From assembly GCA_021732245.1 (NCBI GenBank), contig JAKFVJ010000037.1:1-12471 (forward strand): a stretch of DNA of 12,471 bases, written 5' to 3'. The notes below the pieces were generated by a model. That model searched no databases and was not told the origin of the DNA. It saw nothing but the letters and a program-made list of their open reading frames with translations. Below, piece after piece: positions 1-6,957 of the stretch (positions are counted from its first letter, which is position 1; each line of letters begins with the position of its first letter). The translations under genes were made by a program, and so were the position numbers. Source of the DNA: Candidatus Obscuribacterales bacterium (lineage in GTDB: Bacteria; Cyanobacteriota; Vampirovibrionia; Obscuribacterales; Obscuribacteraceae).

Positions 1-32
1 GTACAATGATGGCCGTTCCCTGGGGAGTATAT

Positions 33-992
33 ATGCCTGAGCGTTTTGCCGTTGGAGTGGATTTCGGTGGTACCAAAATTTTGGCCGGGGTGGTCAATCT
101 GGACACCGGCAGGCTTGTTTCAGCCAGTAAGGCTAGAACTGGCGGCGCTGAAAATGGCGAAGTAATTAAAAGAATTACGTCGGCAATTGATTTGGCTCTA
201 GTTGAAGCCAGGTTGGAAGCCAAACAAGTGCAGGGCATTGGCGTCGGTGCAGCCGGTCAGGTGAACAGACAAAAAGGCGTCTTGGTAAATGCTGCCAATA
301 TTGGCGTTACTGATTTACCAATTTGCCAGCCGTTGAGCAATCAATACAATGTAGATTGCGTCATCGGCAATGATGTCGAAGCTGCCACCATGGGTGAATT
401 GAAATTTGGTGCCGGTCGCAAAAGCGACAGCTTCGTTTGCATATTTGTCGGAACAGGAATTGGCTCCGGCATTGTCAATGACGGAAAACTTTACCGTGGA
501 CACACAGGTACTGCCGGTGAAATTGGACACATGGTGTTTCAACCGTACGGGCGCATTTGTGGTTGTGGTGCCTTGGGCTGTCTAGAAGCTTATGCTTCGC
601 GTACCGCTGTGGCAAAAACCATAGTCGCAGAACTTTCGCGCGGAGCTGATTCCACGGTGCGCGACAAAATCAATTTGAACAAAGGCATTTTGCGCTCAAA
701 GGCAATTGCTGAAGCCGTTGCTGAAGGCGATGAATTGACCATATCCTGCATCAAGCAAGCCGCAGAATTTATGGGCTTTGGACTTGCCTCGGTAATCAAT
801 TTCTACAATCCACAGCGCATCATAATGGGTGGTGGTTTGATAGAGGCTTGCGATCTTTATTTCCAATTGGCGGCGAAGAAAGCAAAAGCTCATGCTTTGC
901 GTCATCCGGCTAAGAAAATAGAAATAGTCAAAGCCGAATTGGGTGACTACGCAGGTGTTATCGGCTCTGCACTACTGGTGCGCGAGAACTAA
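33..992 (+). CDS. ROK-family sugar kinase (glucokinase-like)
   Basis: Predicted cytoplasmic ATP-dependent sugar kinase of the ROK family; glucose is the commonest substrate, but the sequence does not fix it. An ATG at 33 is preferred over the in-frame ATG at 6 because GGGGAG (22-27) lies 5 nt before it and the protein then starts MPERFAVGVDFGGTK, placing the phosphate-binding DFGGTK motif at residues 10-15. Other hallmarks are the GND catalytic-aspartate segment (D114), GTGIGSG, GEIGH (162-166) and the ROK zinc site CGCGALGCLE, giving ligands H166, C176, C178 and C183. The length of 319 residues is normal for the family. The stop (990-992) overlaps the stop of the convergent radical SAM gene by a few bases. 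The upstream neighbour is outside the window. The family call is firm; the substrate is inferred. Confidence 0.93.
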   Translation: MPERFAVGVDFGGTKILAGVVNLDTGRLVSASKARTGGAENGEVIKRITSAIDLALVEARLEAKQVQGIGVGAAGQVNRQKGVLVNAANIGVTDLPICQPLSNQYNVDCVIGNDVEAATMGELKFGAGRKSDSFVCIFVGTGIGSGIVNDGKLYRGHTGTAGEIGHMVFQPYGRICGCGALGCLEAYASRTAVAKTIVAELSRGADSTVRDKINLNKGILRSKAIAEAVAEGDELTISCIKQAAEFMGFGLASVINFYNPQRIIMGGGLIEACDLYFQLAAKKAKAHALRHPAKKIEIVKAELGDYAGVIGSALLVREN

Positions 993-2017
993 GACACGGG
1001 CGCATGGCTTTGCCATGCTGCTTCGTCGCTGACGCGACTGCGCTTATATTCAGATGCTTCGGGAGCGCTGCTCCCTGCGCAAGCGCCCCTACAAGAACGA
1101 GCAAAGTTGCTACCTTGACGCGTGCCGCGCTCAGTAAGTATTGCTTCAATTTTTTCCATTGTCTGATGCTTGTTGAAGGACCATGCTGGTGCCAACACTT
1201 CGTCCTGGCTGCCTTCGGCAACAAGACGCATGACGATCATTTCCGGCGGCAATATTTCCAACGAATCGGCAACTAGTCTTGCGTAAACATCCTCATCAAG
1301 CAACGGTAAGCGACCAGCTTTCAAATCTGCTTCCATCGGTGTGCCTTTGTAGACGACAAGTTGGTGAATCTTTATCGCATCGACTCCACAAACGGCAACT
1401 TGCTTCACTGTCGACATCATTTCTTCTTCATCGTCACCAGGCAGTCCAAAGATCAAGTGTGTTGCCACATTGAGACCGCGTGCTTTGGCGCGTTTTACAG
1501 CATCAAAAAATTCTTCTGCGCTGTGACCGCGATTGATATTTTCTAGAGTCTTGTTATTGGCCGACTGCAGTCCTAGTTCCAGCCAGACTGTTGTGCGTTT
1601 GCTGAATTCGGCGATCATATCGAGCACATTGTCGGCGACGCAATCCGGGCGCGTGCCAATCATCAGACCAACGACATCCGGGTGGTCCAGGGAATTTTCG
1701 TAAAGGTTCTGCAACACTGCCTCAGGCGCATAAGTATTGGAAAATGCCTGGAAATAGGCGAGAAACTTTTGAGCTTTGTAACGACGTCTTATTCTTTCTA
1801 TGCCGCTTAGCAATTGTTCTTTCATAGCTAAGTCAGTCTTAATGGTAGGGGCGCCGGATCCGCGATCGTCGCAAAACGTGCACCCACCGAAGGCTCGGAC
1901 CCCATCCCTGTTTGGGCACGTGAAGCCGGCATCCAATGGCACCCGGTAAACGCGGGTACCAAAGATTTCTTTTAAGTAATTATTGAACGACCGGTAGAGC
2001 TGGCTCATGCGCTGCAT
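989..2017 (-). CDS. Radical SAM protein, YhcC/TIGR01212 type, with repeat-derived tail
   Basis: Probable [4Fe-4S]/S-adenosylmethionine enzyme of the YhcC group; the exact reaction for this group is not something I can state. The cluster-binding pattern is Cys34-x11-Cys46-x2-Cys49 inside FTCPNRDG...GGCTFC, which is the spacing of E. coli YhcC. GTRPDC (121-126), LELGLQS (147-152) and HLIFGLPGD (187-195) are the expected SAM-barrel strands. The family-like core ends near residue 305 (RGTRQGSNF). The remaining ~37 residues (Arg, Ser, Ala and Cys rich) are translated from a multi-hairpin element, making the protein longer than the ~310 residues usual for the family. The start is uncertain: the ATG at 2017 has AGGT only 3 nt upstream, and the ATG at 2008 (residue 4) leaves about 12 nt. 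It is convergent with the ROK kinase gene. Confidence 0.88.
   Translation of the reverse strand: MQRMSQLYRSFNNYLKEIFGTRVYRVPLDAGFTCPNRDGVRAFGGCTFCDDRGSGAPTIKTDLAMKEQLLSGIERIRRRYKAQKFLAYFQAFSNTYAPEAVLQNLYENSLDHPDVVGLMIGTRPDCVADNVLDMIAEFSKRTTVWLELGLQSANNKTLENINRGHSAEEFFDAVKRAKARGLNVATHLIFGLPGDDEEEMMSTVKQVAVCGVDAIKIHQLVVYKGTPMEADLKAGRLPLLDEDVYARLVADSLEILPPEMIVMRLVAEGSQDEVLAPAWSFNKHQTMEKIEAILTERGTRQGSNFARSCRGACAGSSAPEASEYKRSRVSDEAAWQSHAPVS
998..1089. repeat. Multi-hairpin palindromic element at a convergent gene junction
   Basis: Outer arms GGGCGC (998-1003) and GCGCCC (1083-1088) are complementary and enclose three short perfect hairpins: GCATGGC/GCCATGC (1002-1018, loop TTT), GTCGC/GCGAC (1025-1038, loop TGAC) and GGGAGC/GCTCCC (1061-1075, loop GCT). 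The layout resembles REP/MITE-like dispersed palindromes. Only one copy is present in this window, so its repeat status is inferred from architecture. It lies just after the ROK stop and inside the 3' end of the radical SAM reading frame. Confidence 0.6.
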
Positions 2018-2084
2018 GTACCTATTTGGGCTTGGGTGAAGGCTTTGATTTTACTACAGGTTGCCCTTGTTGCCATGAGCTCAA

Positions 2085-2114
2085 TTGACATACTCAGAGC
2101 CTGTTTGTTAGTAT
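2085..2114 (+). promoter_or_regulatory. Sigma-70-type promoter for tRNA-Glu
   Basis: A perfect -35 box TTGACA (2085-2090) is followed after 18 nt by TAGTAT (2109-2114, four of six matches to TATAAT). The tRNA begins about 20 nt past the -10 box, leaving a short 5' leader for RNase P to remove. This is the best-formed promoter I see in the window. Confidence 0.6.
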
Positions 2115-2134
2115 TTCTGACCTTAACTCTCGAT

Positions 2135-2207
2135 GCCCTCATCGTCTAGAGGCCTAGGACACCTCCCTTTCACGGAGGTAACGGGGATTCGAATTCCCCT
2201 GGGGGTA
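2135..2207 (+). tRNA. tRNA-Glu (anticodon TTC)
   Basis: A complete 73-nt cloverleaf. The acceptor stem pairs 2135-2141 with 2200-2206, including a G1·U72 closing pair and a T·G pair; the discriminator base is A2207. The anticodon stem is CCTCC/GGAGG (2162-2166, 2174-2178) with a 7-nt loop carrying TTC at 2169-2171. The T stem is GGGGA/TCCCC (2183-2187, 2195-2199) around loop TTCGAAT, giving an A53-U61 pair. No CCA is encoded, so it must be added enzymatically. G1·U72, A53-U61 and A73 match cyanobacterial/plastid tRNA-Glu and differ from E. coli tRNA-Glu. In that lineage this tRNA also feeds tetrapyrrole synthesis via glutamyl-tRNA reductase (general knowledge). The 3' end merges into a long palindrome. 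Confidence 0.96.
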
Positions 2208-2260
2208 AATCTTCAAAGAGAAACGGGCGCATTACGCGCCCGTTTCTCTTTGAAGATTTA
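2206..2260. terminator. Perfect 25-bp inverted repeat, probable bidirectional terminator
   Basis: Arms 2206-2230 and 2236-2260 are exact reverse complements, 25 bp each, with loop ATTAC. The top is GC-rich (GGGCGC/GCGCCC) and the flanks are A-rich then T-rich (AAAGAGAAAC / GTTTCTCTTT), as expected for a terminator working on both strands between tRNA-Glu (+) and the nucleotidyltransferase module (-). The stem is longer than most intrinsic terminators, and its 5' arm includes the last two bases of the tRNA (U72 and A73). Confidence 0.75.
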
Positions 2261-2276
2261 CTGAAGAACAAGCACA

Positions 2277-2300
2277 AGTGCCACTAGATTTGGTGGCACT
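2277..2300 (-). terminator. Hairpin just after the minus-strand module
   Basis: AGTGCCAC (2277-2284) pairs perfectly with GTGGCACT (2293-2300) around an 8-nt loop, 2 nt past the stop of the small minus-strand gene. No strong T tract follows on the minus strand, so it may act as a 3' stabilising hairpin, with the 25-bp palindrome beyond it doing the terminating. Confidence 0.45.
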
Positions 2301-2302
2301 AA

Positions 2303-2503
2303 CTATTGGGATTGAGTTTTAATAGTCCATGGTCGGTGCTGTGGTTCTCTGCCAACCTGGCGTCCGATCGTGTAAGCGATTTTTTGAAGGGTAACGAGCC
2401 GAGTTAGTTTTTGCTCTATAGGCAAGGCTGCCAGATCTTTGCGTCTCGCTGCTTTCTGGTTAAAGAGCTCTTGAGGCGTTATAGGTTGGCGTATTACGTT
2501 CAT
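2303..2503 (-). CDS. Small companion protein of the nucleotidyltransferase module
   Basis: A 66-residue basic protein starting MNVIRQPITPQELF. The ATG at 2503 is chosen because it overlaps the TGA of the upstream gene as ATGA, the usual sign of translational coupling; a longer ORF to 2521 would overlap the upstream gene more. The middle (KAARRKDLAALPIEQKL then RLVTLQKIA) is charged and probably helical. From memory, short proteins with an 'RRxELAALPxEEKI...LxxLQ' pattern recur next to this kind of nucleotidyltransferase. No domain with known activity is visible. A role as partner or antitoxin-like subunit is inference only. Confidence 0.7.
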   Translation of the reverse strand: MNVIRQPITPQELFNQKAARRKDLAALPIEQKLTRLVTLQKIAYTIGRQVGREPQHRPWTIKTQSQ

Positions 2504-3047
2504 TGGGCAATTGCTCCCCATATACTATCCAAATTATACCTCTTGAGAATATCTTTTAGCTTAACCGCATCTGGTTCACGAGATTCCAAGGCTTGGGCTA
2601 TTTTTGCTTTATCCTTTGGTCTTCCTGTTTGAGCCATAATGGCTAAAAGGTACTCATAACCAAAAACCCGAGTAATGACACCCTCTATTTCAATTACTTG
2701 TGAATTTTCCAAGGCTTCCACTACTAGGTCGCTATTTGGCACAAGGAATTGAACTGCCACACCTTCTATCACAATGCATTCCCGTTCGGACTCATACCCC
2801 AATTTTGTCAAATAACTGTAAATAGAGGACAAGTTAACGAGAATGCTTTCCGTATCTTGCGGTATGTAGCAGAAAATGTCTAAGTCGTCTGTAAGGATTG
2901 GTTCAATGTAGAAAATGAGAGCCATGGCTCCGCCAATGGCATCCTTCCAATGATCCCCCTCGACTCGAGCTCATTTATAACCCTAAGTGTATCCCCGAGG
3001 ACGGAGTCTTTATTTTGTGATCTGTTTGCTTCTTCGCCTGGGTTCAT
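2500..3047 (-). pseudogene. Nucleotidyltransferase-fold protein with an apparent 1-nt frameshift
   Basis: The downstream part, open from a stop at 2971-2973 and with its first ATG at 2925, carries the pol-beta-type signature: GGAMAL (partly upstream of that ATG), then TDDLDIF with the acidic DxD-like pair, then VQFLVPNSDL and an EALE helix. This resembles stand-alone nucleotidyltransferases of the AbiEii/MNT kind. Starting at 2925 would lose the Gly-Gly motif. In the neighbouring frame an ATG at 3047, with AGAGG about 10 nt upstream, encodes MNPGEEANRSQ...TLRVINELESRGIIG, exactly what should precede KDAIGGAMAL. Restoring one base near 2946-2948 joins the two frames into about 182 residues. 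So the gene is frameshifted, or the assembly has a 1-nt error. The 3' end couples to the small companion gene by ATGA. Confidence 0.75.
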
Positions 3048-3070
3048 TCGTGCATAACCTCTTAAGTCTC

Positions 3071-3110
3071 ATTCTAGGACATGAACAGTTCAATCGAAAG
3101 TTCTGTCCTA
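3071..3110 (-). promoter_or_regulatory. Candidate -10 box and dyad upstream of the nucleotidyltransferase module
   Basis: On the minus strand TAGAAT (3071-3076) matches the -10 consensus in five of six positions, 24 nt before the ATG at 3047. A dyad, TAGGACA/TGTCCTA (3075-3081, 3104-3110) extended by GAAC/GTTC (3083-3086, 3100-3103), reaches from the -10 box upstream. That position would suit an autoregulatory operator. No good -35 box is seen. The same dyad could instead be a 3' hairpin of ychF, which ends at 3146. Confidence 0.35.
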
Positions 3111-3145
3111 TAAAGTCGATTATGCGCTGGCTGCCTGCCTCGATG

Positions 3146-4246
3146 TTATACGTTAAATCGGAAGTGGACTATATCGCCGTCCTTCATCAGGTATTCCTTG
3201 CCTTCTAGACGCATCAGTCCCTTATCCTTGGCACCCTTTTCCGAACCGCATGTTACGTAGTCGTCGTAGCCAATTACTTCTGCGCGGATAAATCCTTTTT
3301 CGAAGTCGGTGTGAATGATGCCGGCGCACTGTGGTGATGTGAAGCCGCCAGGGAAAGGCCACGCGCGCACTTCTTTCTCGCCGGCTGTGAAATATGTTTT
3401 CAATCCCAGGAGATCAAATGCTGCACGAATCAAGTTGTTTACACCGGAATCTTTTACACCGAGACTTTGCAGATAGCCATCGCGCTCTTCAGGGGTAAGT
3501 GCGGCAAGTTCTGCTTCAATCTGAGCGGAGATAATTACGACAGGACGATTCTCTTTTTTAGCTAGCTCGCGCAATGCTTGCACATGTTTGTTGCCGTCTG
3601 GATTTGCTAGCTCTTCTTCTTTGACATTGGCTGCATAGAGCATTGGCTTACTCGATAGCATTTGCAATTGCGGCAAAACTTTGAGTTCTTCATCATTGAA
3701 CATTTTCAAATCAATTGCTTCAACATTGTCCAAGCACGGACGAATCTTGTTGAACATTGAAACTTCGAGTTGCGCACGCTTGTCGCCTTGCTTAACTTGC
3801 TTTTGCAAACGATCAACACGCTTATCGATAGAACCGGCATCAGCCATGGCTAATTCGATGTGGATTGTTTCCACGTCACGAATGGGATCAACTGGACCAT
3901 CAACGTGTGTAATGTTGTCGTCATCAAAGCAGCGTACTACATGGACAATGGCGTCCACTTCGCGAATATGGGCTAAAAACTGGTTGCCTAACCCTTCGCC
4001 TTTGCTCGCGCCACGCACCAATCCGGCGATATCAACAAATTCAAATGCGGCAGGCAAAACAGCCTGTGGCTTAACCAAGCCTTCAAGCACGGATAGTCTC
4101 TTGTCCGGAACCTTTACTATGCCTGAGTTGGGCTCGATGGTGCAAAACGGGTAGTTTGCGCTCTCTGCTTGGTATGAAGCGGTCAACGCGTTAAAGAGCG
4201 TTGATTTACCGACGTTGGGTAGCCCGACAATGCCTGCTTTGAGCAC
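3146..4246 (-). CDS. ychF: Ribosome-associated P-loop ATPase/GTPase YchF
   Basis: A conserved Obg-related translation-factor-like NTPase that associates with ribosomes; the family prefers ATP over GTP. I start it at GTG 4246, giving (M)LKAGIVGLPNVGKS, because AAGGAGA lies just upstream; the longer ORF to 4306 adds 20 residues not typical of the family. With this start the length is 366 residues, close to E. coli YchF (363). The P-loop GLPNVGKS is at 8-15, switch II DIAGLVRGASKGEG begins at 72, and the base-specificity motif is NVKE (207-210) instead of NKxD, the hallmark of YchF. A coiled-coil-like region (about 130-200) and a C-terminal TGS domain (about 280-366, ending LMRLEGKEYLMKDGDIVHFR) follow. 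The gene lies 99 bp downstream of the 234-residue protein, in the same orientation. Confidence 0.95.
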   Translation of the reverse strand: MLKAGIVGLPNVGKSTLFNALTASYQAESANYPFCTIEPNSGIVKVPDKRLSVLEGLVKPQAVLPAAFEFVDIAGLVRGASKGEGLGNQFLAHIREVDAIVHVVRCFDDDNITHVDGPVDPIRDVETIHIELAMADAGSIDKRVDRLQKQVKQGDKRAQLEVSMFNKIRPCLDNVEAIDLKMFNDEELKVLPQLQMLSSKPMLYAANVKEEELANPDGNKHVQALRELAKKENRPVVIISAQIEAELAALTPEERDGYLQSLGVKDSGVNNLIRAAFDLLGLKTYFTAGEKEVRAWPFPGGFTSPQCAGIIHTDFEKGFIRAEVIGYDDYVTCGSEKGAKDKGLMRLEGKEYLMKDGDIVHFRFNV

Positions 4247-4345
4247 GATGTTCTCCTTGAAGTCCTTCAATTCTAAGGTTAGCTGTACCCTAACACTAGG
4301 ACGCAAAGCAAATCATAATGATCATTTGGTTTTATTCATATTCTT

Positions 4346-5050
4346 TTAGTCATATTCCATGGAGCCGGCAACCCATATGAATGACTGAATATCGATCATG
4401 TCTCTGGGTCTTAAATCAGCTAAGTCATGGGCGATGGTTTGTGCGCATTGGAGAATTTCTTCGTATTTAGCACCTGTCGGTGTCGATTCGTATTGAAAAT
4501 CGAAACCATATTCTTCAAAGGCAACGCGCGTAACCATTGGTTTGACATAAATGAAAATGTCGGGTCTGGCGATAAAACCAAAAATGGTGGCAATGGGCCA
4601 GGTTAGAACACGCGTTTGTAGTCTAGGCAAGCCGTGAATCACTTTGCACCACTTGTCGAAACGTTGTTCTATAGTGCCTGCCCCGTGAAGATAATCGTAC
4701 AATCCGACGGCGAATGCTCGCGCACCGCTATGACTTCTGACGGCATCCCTCAGCGCCATTTTTTCGAAGGAAAAAAGCAAGTGCGTGCGTGATTCTATTT
4801 TTGTTGCCGTATGCGCAATCTCATGATACTGCTCGGCTTTAAGTAGCTTCCTGAATTGGGATGCACTCAGTTCCTCTTCCCATCTTTCATGAGTGTCCCA
4901 TTTATAGTCACGCTCCCAAGCCCTATATGTGTCGTCATAAAAACCTGCGGGAAATATCTTAAGGAATTTTTTCCGAGTTCTCTTTGATGCTTTAAGATCT
5001 CTTGCTACGAGGGCATCTTCAATCGACGAGTGAGCATGAACAGTGATCAT
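4346..5050 (-). CDS. Conserved-looking hypothetical protein, 234 residues
   Basis: I do not recognise the family. The ATG at 5050 has GGAG 6 nt upstream. The protein is soluble-looking, with no signal peptide or clear membrane span. The N-terminal part is basic (KASKRTRKKFLKIFP). Segments that look conserved are LLFSFEKMALRDAV (about 91-104), a short stretch LPRLQTRVLTWPIATIFGF (about 141-159), YGFDFQYES, and a C-terminal LRPRDMIDIQSFIWVAGS. The density of Trp, Tyr, Arg and Asp suggests a folded, possibly enzymatic or DNA-related domain, but no catalytic motif can be named. It sits between the calpain-like gene (111 bp upstream) and ychF, all on the same strand. Confidence 0.8.
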   Translation of the reverse strand: MITVHAHSSIEDALVARDLKASKRTRKKFLKIFPAGFYDDTYRAWERDYKWDTHERWEEELSASQFRKLLKAEQYHEIAHTATKIESRTHLLFSFEKMALRDAVRSHSGARAFAVGLYDYLHGAGTIEQRFDKWCKVIHGLPRLQTRVLTWPIATIFGFIARPDIFIYVKPMVTRVAFEEYGFDFQYESTPTGAKYEEILQCAQTIAHDLADLRPRDMIDIQSFIWVAGSMEYD

Positions 5051-5161
5051 AATGGCTCCAATATTTAACTATTGGATCCTTGATGCGGCTCTTGCTCGTC
5101 GAGTTCCGGAATCTGACGAATCGAGACTCTTTGTTATGTTTGCAGATGTTATGTTTATGAA

Positions 5162-6844
5162 TTATTTCGCCAGCGTGTAATGGCTAAAGTTCTTTTGGAA
5201 GTCAGTCAGAGACATTTTGAATGTGCCGTTTTTGCTTACCATATTCGGATCTTTAGCGTCGTTTGAGCCGTATGGATTACGCATGGTTACTTGTTGTGAT
5301 TTTGGATCATAACCAAGCACGCTGTATTCGTGACCTGCTGTTAGTCCGGAAGTGGCGGATTTATCCCCATCTAGACCACCGGCTGGCTGCATGAGCCATT
5401 TGGCATACCAGGGTTTTTTCATTGCTCCTTCGCCGAGTCCTTCTATGGCGGCGGTCATTACCGGTTTGTTACCGGTAAATGCTTTCGTTAGATCCTTGTC
5501 GAGGTCACTTAGTGATTGTCCGAAGGAATTGATGTCGATGTTTTCAGCCTTCTTTCCCGTGAGTATGGTTATGGCATTTTTGGCACTTGTGTGTCCGCCT
5601 GCTCCTAGTTGTATAGGTTCGCCATTGCCTATGGTTCTGTTGATTACGTTGCCGTTCTCATCATGATCTATCCGATATTTGCCGTAAGCCTTTTCAATTG
5701 TTGCTGCCCACGTGCCATTTTCCGTGCCCTTGGCGTAATTAATTAGCTCGCTTTCTGATGGTTTGGTGACAGTTACATCAAATGTTTTGCTGGGATTTTT
5801 AGGATCGTGAAATGTTACTGTGTATTGATCATTGCCGTCTTTATCTTTTCCTGCAGGCTTAATCATTTCACGAATGGATTTTTTGCCTTCGGGAGTGTCG
5901 GACCAGGAAGAAAGAGGAGAGAGAAAATTACAATCGCCAACTTCACCTTGTTTGACACCGTTAGCATTTACGGAGTCACCCGGACCAAAGAGATTGCCTT
6001 TAGATTTGTCCTGGAATTTGCGAATGGTGTCTAAGTTGTCCATCACCATTTTCTTGTTAGCATCGTTTTTTGTGATCAAGGAAATGTCATCTTTGGAAAT
6101 TCCTGTGCACTTGTTTCCATCATTTGCTGGTGAGAGTGTGGAAATATCAGGATGGTTGTAGATTAGCGTCACGGCTTCAGCATCTTTGCCTTTGAATTCC
6201 GGATTGGACACAGCCGCTGCAACTTCAGATTTACTTAAACAACCATTACCATCTTTGTCCATGCGATCAAAGACTGACTTCTTGCCGTTTTTTCCACTGA
6301 GGACGTGATTTTTGAAATCGTCGGCAGTAACCAACGATTCGTTTCCGACAGGCGATGGACCTAGTCGAAACCAATTGTAGGTGACAGGATCTCTATCTGG
6401 TAACCAACGGACGTTTCTATGTTCTCCAGTAATCGCATGTGTTTGACTGCCAACGTAGGCACGAAATGTAGCCAGATTGAGTGTCTTTGCGTCTTTGAAT
6501 GAAATTGTGGCAGGCACGTGTAATGTCGCTAATTTCCCGTATTCTCTTGATGGAAAATGTTGCCAGAGTCCCTTTATTTGTTGTCCGGAAACTACTCCTC
6601 CGGAAAAGAGATTGGCACCAACAGATTGACGTCCAGTGAAGCCACTGGGTATTTTGACGAGAACCCCGACAATATGTGGTCCGGCATGACGGAATTCCAT
6701 CTCGAATCCGTCTCCGTTGTGCCAAAGACCCAACAATTTCGTTTCGGCATTGGCGGATGGCTGGCTATTTGCTGGTGCAGTTATACCGAAGACCAGTGCG
6801 ACAAGGACCAACCAATTGACAGAAGTGCGCTGGATCGTGTTCAT
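5162..6844 (-). CDS. Secreted EF-hand, calpain-like (C2) cysteine protease
   Basis: Predicted exported protease of 560 residues. The ATG at 6844 has AAGGA 8 nt upstream. Residues 1 to about 28-33 form a Sec signal peptide (basic MNTIQRTSVNW, hydrophobic LVLVALVFGITA, then ANSQ). Residues ~35-160 look like a beta-rich domain (LLGLWHNGDG, QIKGLWQHFPS). A canonical EF-hand loop DKDGNGCLSKSE occupies 196-207; a second, degenerate one may lie near 242-253. The calpain domain follows: QGEVGDCNFLSPLSS with nucleophile Cys305, the hallmark W379...EKAYGKY, GHEYSVLGYD with His505, and RNPYG with Asn523. So the Cys-His-Asn triad is intact and an active protease is likely, perhaps Ca2+-dependent. Bacterial calpain-like proteins are known but uncommon. 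It lies 113 bp downstream of the M1 aminopeptidase gene, same strand. Confidence 0.88.
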   Translation of the reverse strand: MNTIQRTSVNWLVLVALVFGITAPANSQPSANAETKLLGLWHNGDGFEMEFRHAGPHIVGVLVKIPSGFTGRQSVGANLFSGGVVSGQQIKGLWQHFPSREYGKLATLHVPATISFKDAKTLNLATFRAYVGSQTHAITGEHRNVRWLPDRDPVTYNWFRLGPSPVGNESLVTADDFKNHVLSGKNGKKSVFDRMDKDGNGCLSKSEVAAAVSNPEFKGKDAEAVTLIYNHPDISTLSPANDGNKCTGISKDDISLITKNDANKKMVMDNLDTIRKFQDKSKGNLFGPGDSVNANGVKQGEVGDCNFLSPLSSWSDTPEGKKSIREMIKPAGKDKDGNDQYTVTFHDPKNPSKTFDVTVTKPSESELINYAKGTENGTWAATIEKAYGKYRIDHDENGNVINRTIGNGEPIQLGAGGHTSAKNAITILTGKKAENIDINSFGQSLSDLDKDLTKAFTGNKPVMTAAIEGLGEGAMKKPWYAKWLMQPAGGLDGDKSATSGLTAGHEYSVLGYDPKSQQVTMRNPYGSNDAKDPNMVSKNGTFKMSLTDFQKNFSHYTLAK

Positions 6845-6891
6845 TGTTACGTTCCTTAAACAGGAGACTAATTGAACGAAGTAGCCGTCAG

Positions 6892-6923
6892 CAATATACC
6901 CAGGCTTTCGCCTGAGTATATTG
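6892..6923. terminator. Hairpin between aminopeptidase and calpain-like genes
   Basis: CAATATAC (6892-6899) pairs with GTATATTG (6916-6923), then one C·A mismatch, then CAGGC/GCCTG (6901-6905, 6910-6914) around loop TTTC. This is a 13-bp stem 34 bases past the aminopeptidase stop and 48 bases before the calpain-like start. There is no U tract on the minus strand, so partial termination or mRNA end protection is as likely as full termination. Confidence 0.5.
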
Positions 6924-6957
6924 GTTCAATTCCTGAGTTAAGTTTCTTGTCTGGCGA

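Noticed and set aside
4278..4296. GTTAG...CTAAC dyad in the ychF leader, similar to GTTAG-GAT-CTAAC at 10789-10801.
   Set aside because: Five-base arms with different spacers (7 and 3 nt) are expected by chance; no shared regulation can be argued.
4317..4326. Perfect 10-bp palindrome AATGATCATT upstream of ychF.
   Set aside because: It is short, AT-rich and lacks a matching promoter; likely chance.
5807..6161. Plus-strand ORFs of 75 and 109 residues inside the calpain-like gene.
   Set aside because: They are antisense shadows of a gene with intact catalytic motifs and have no start signals of their own.
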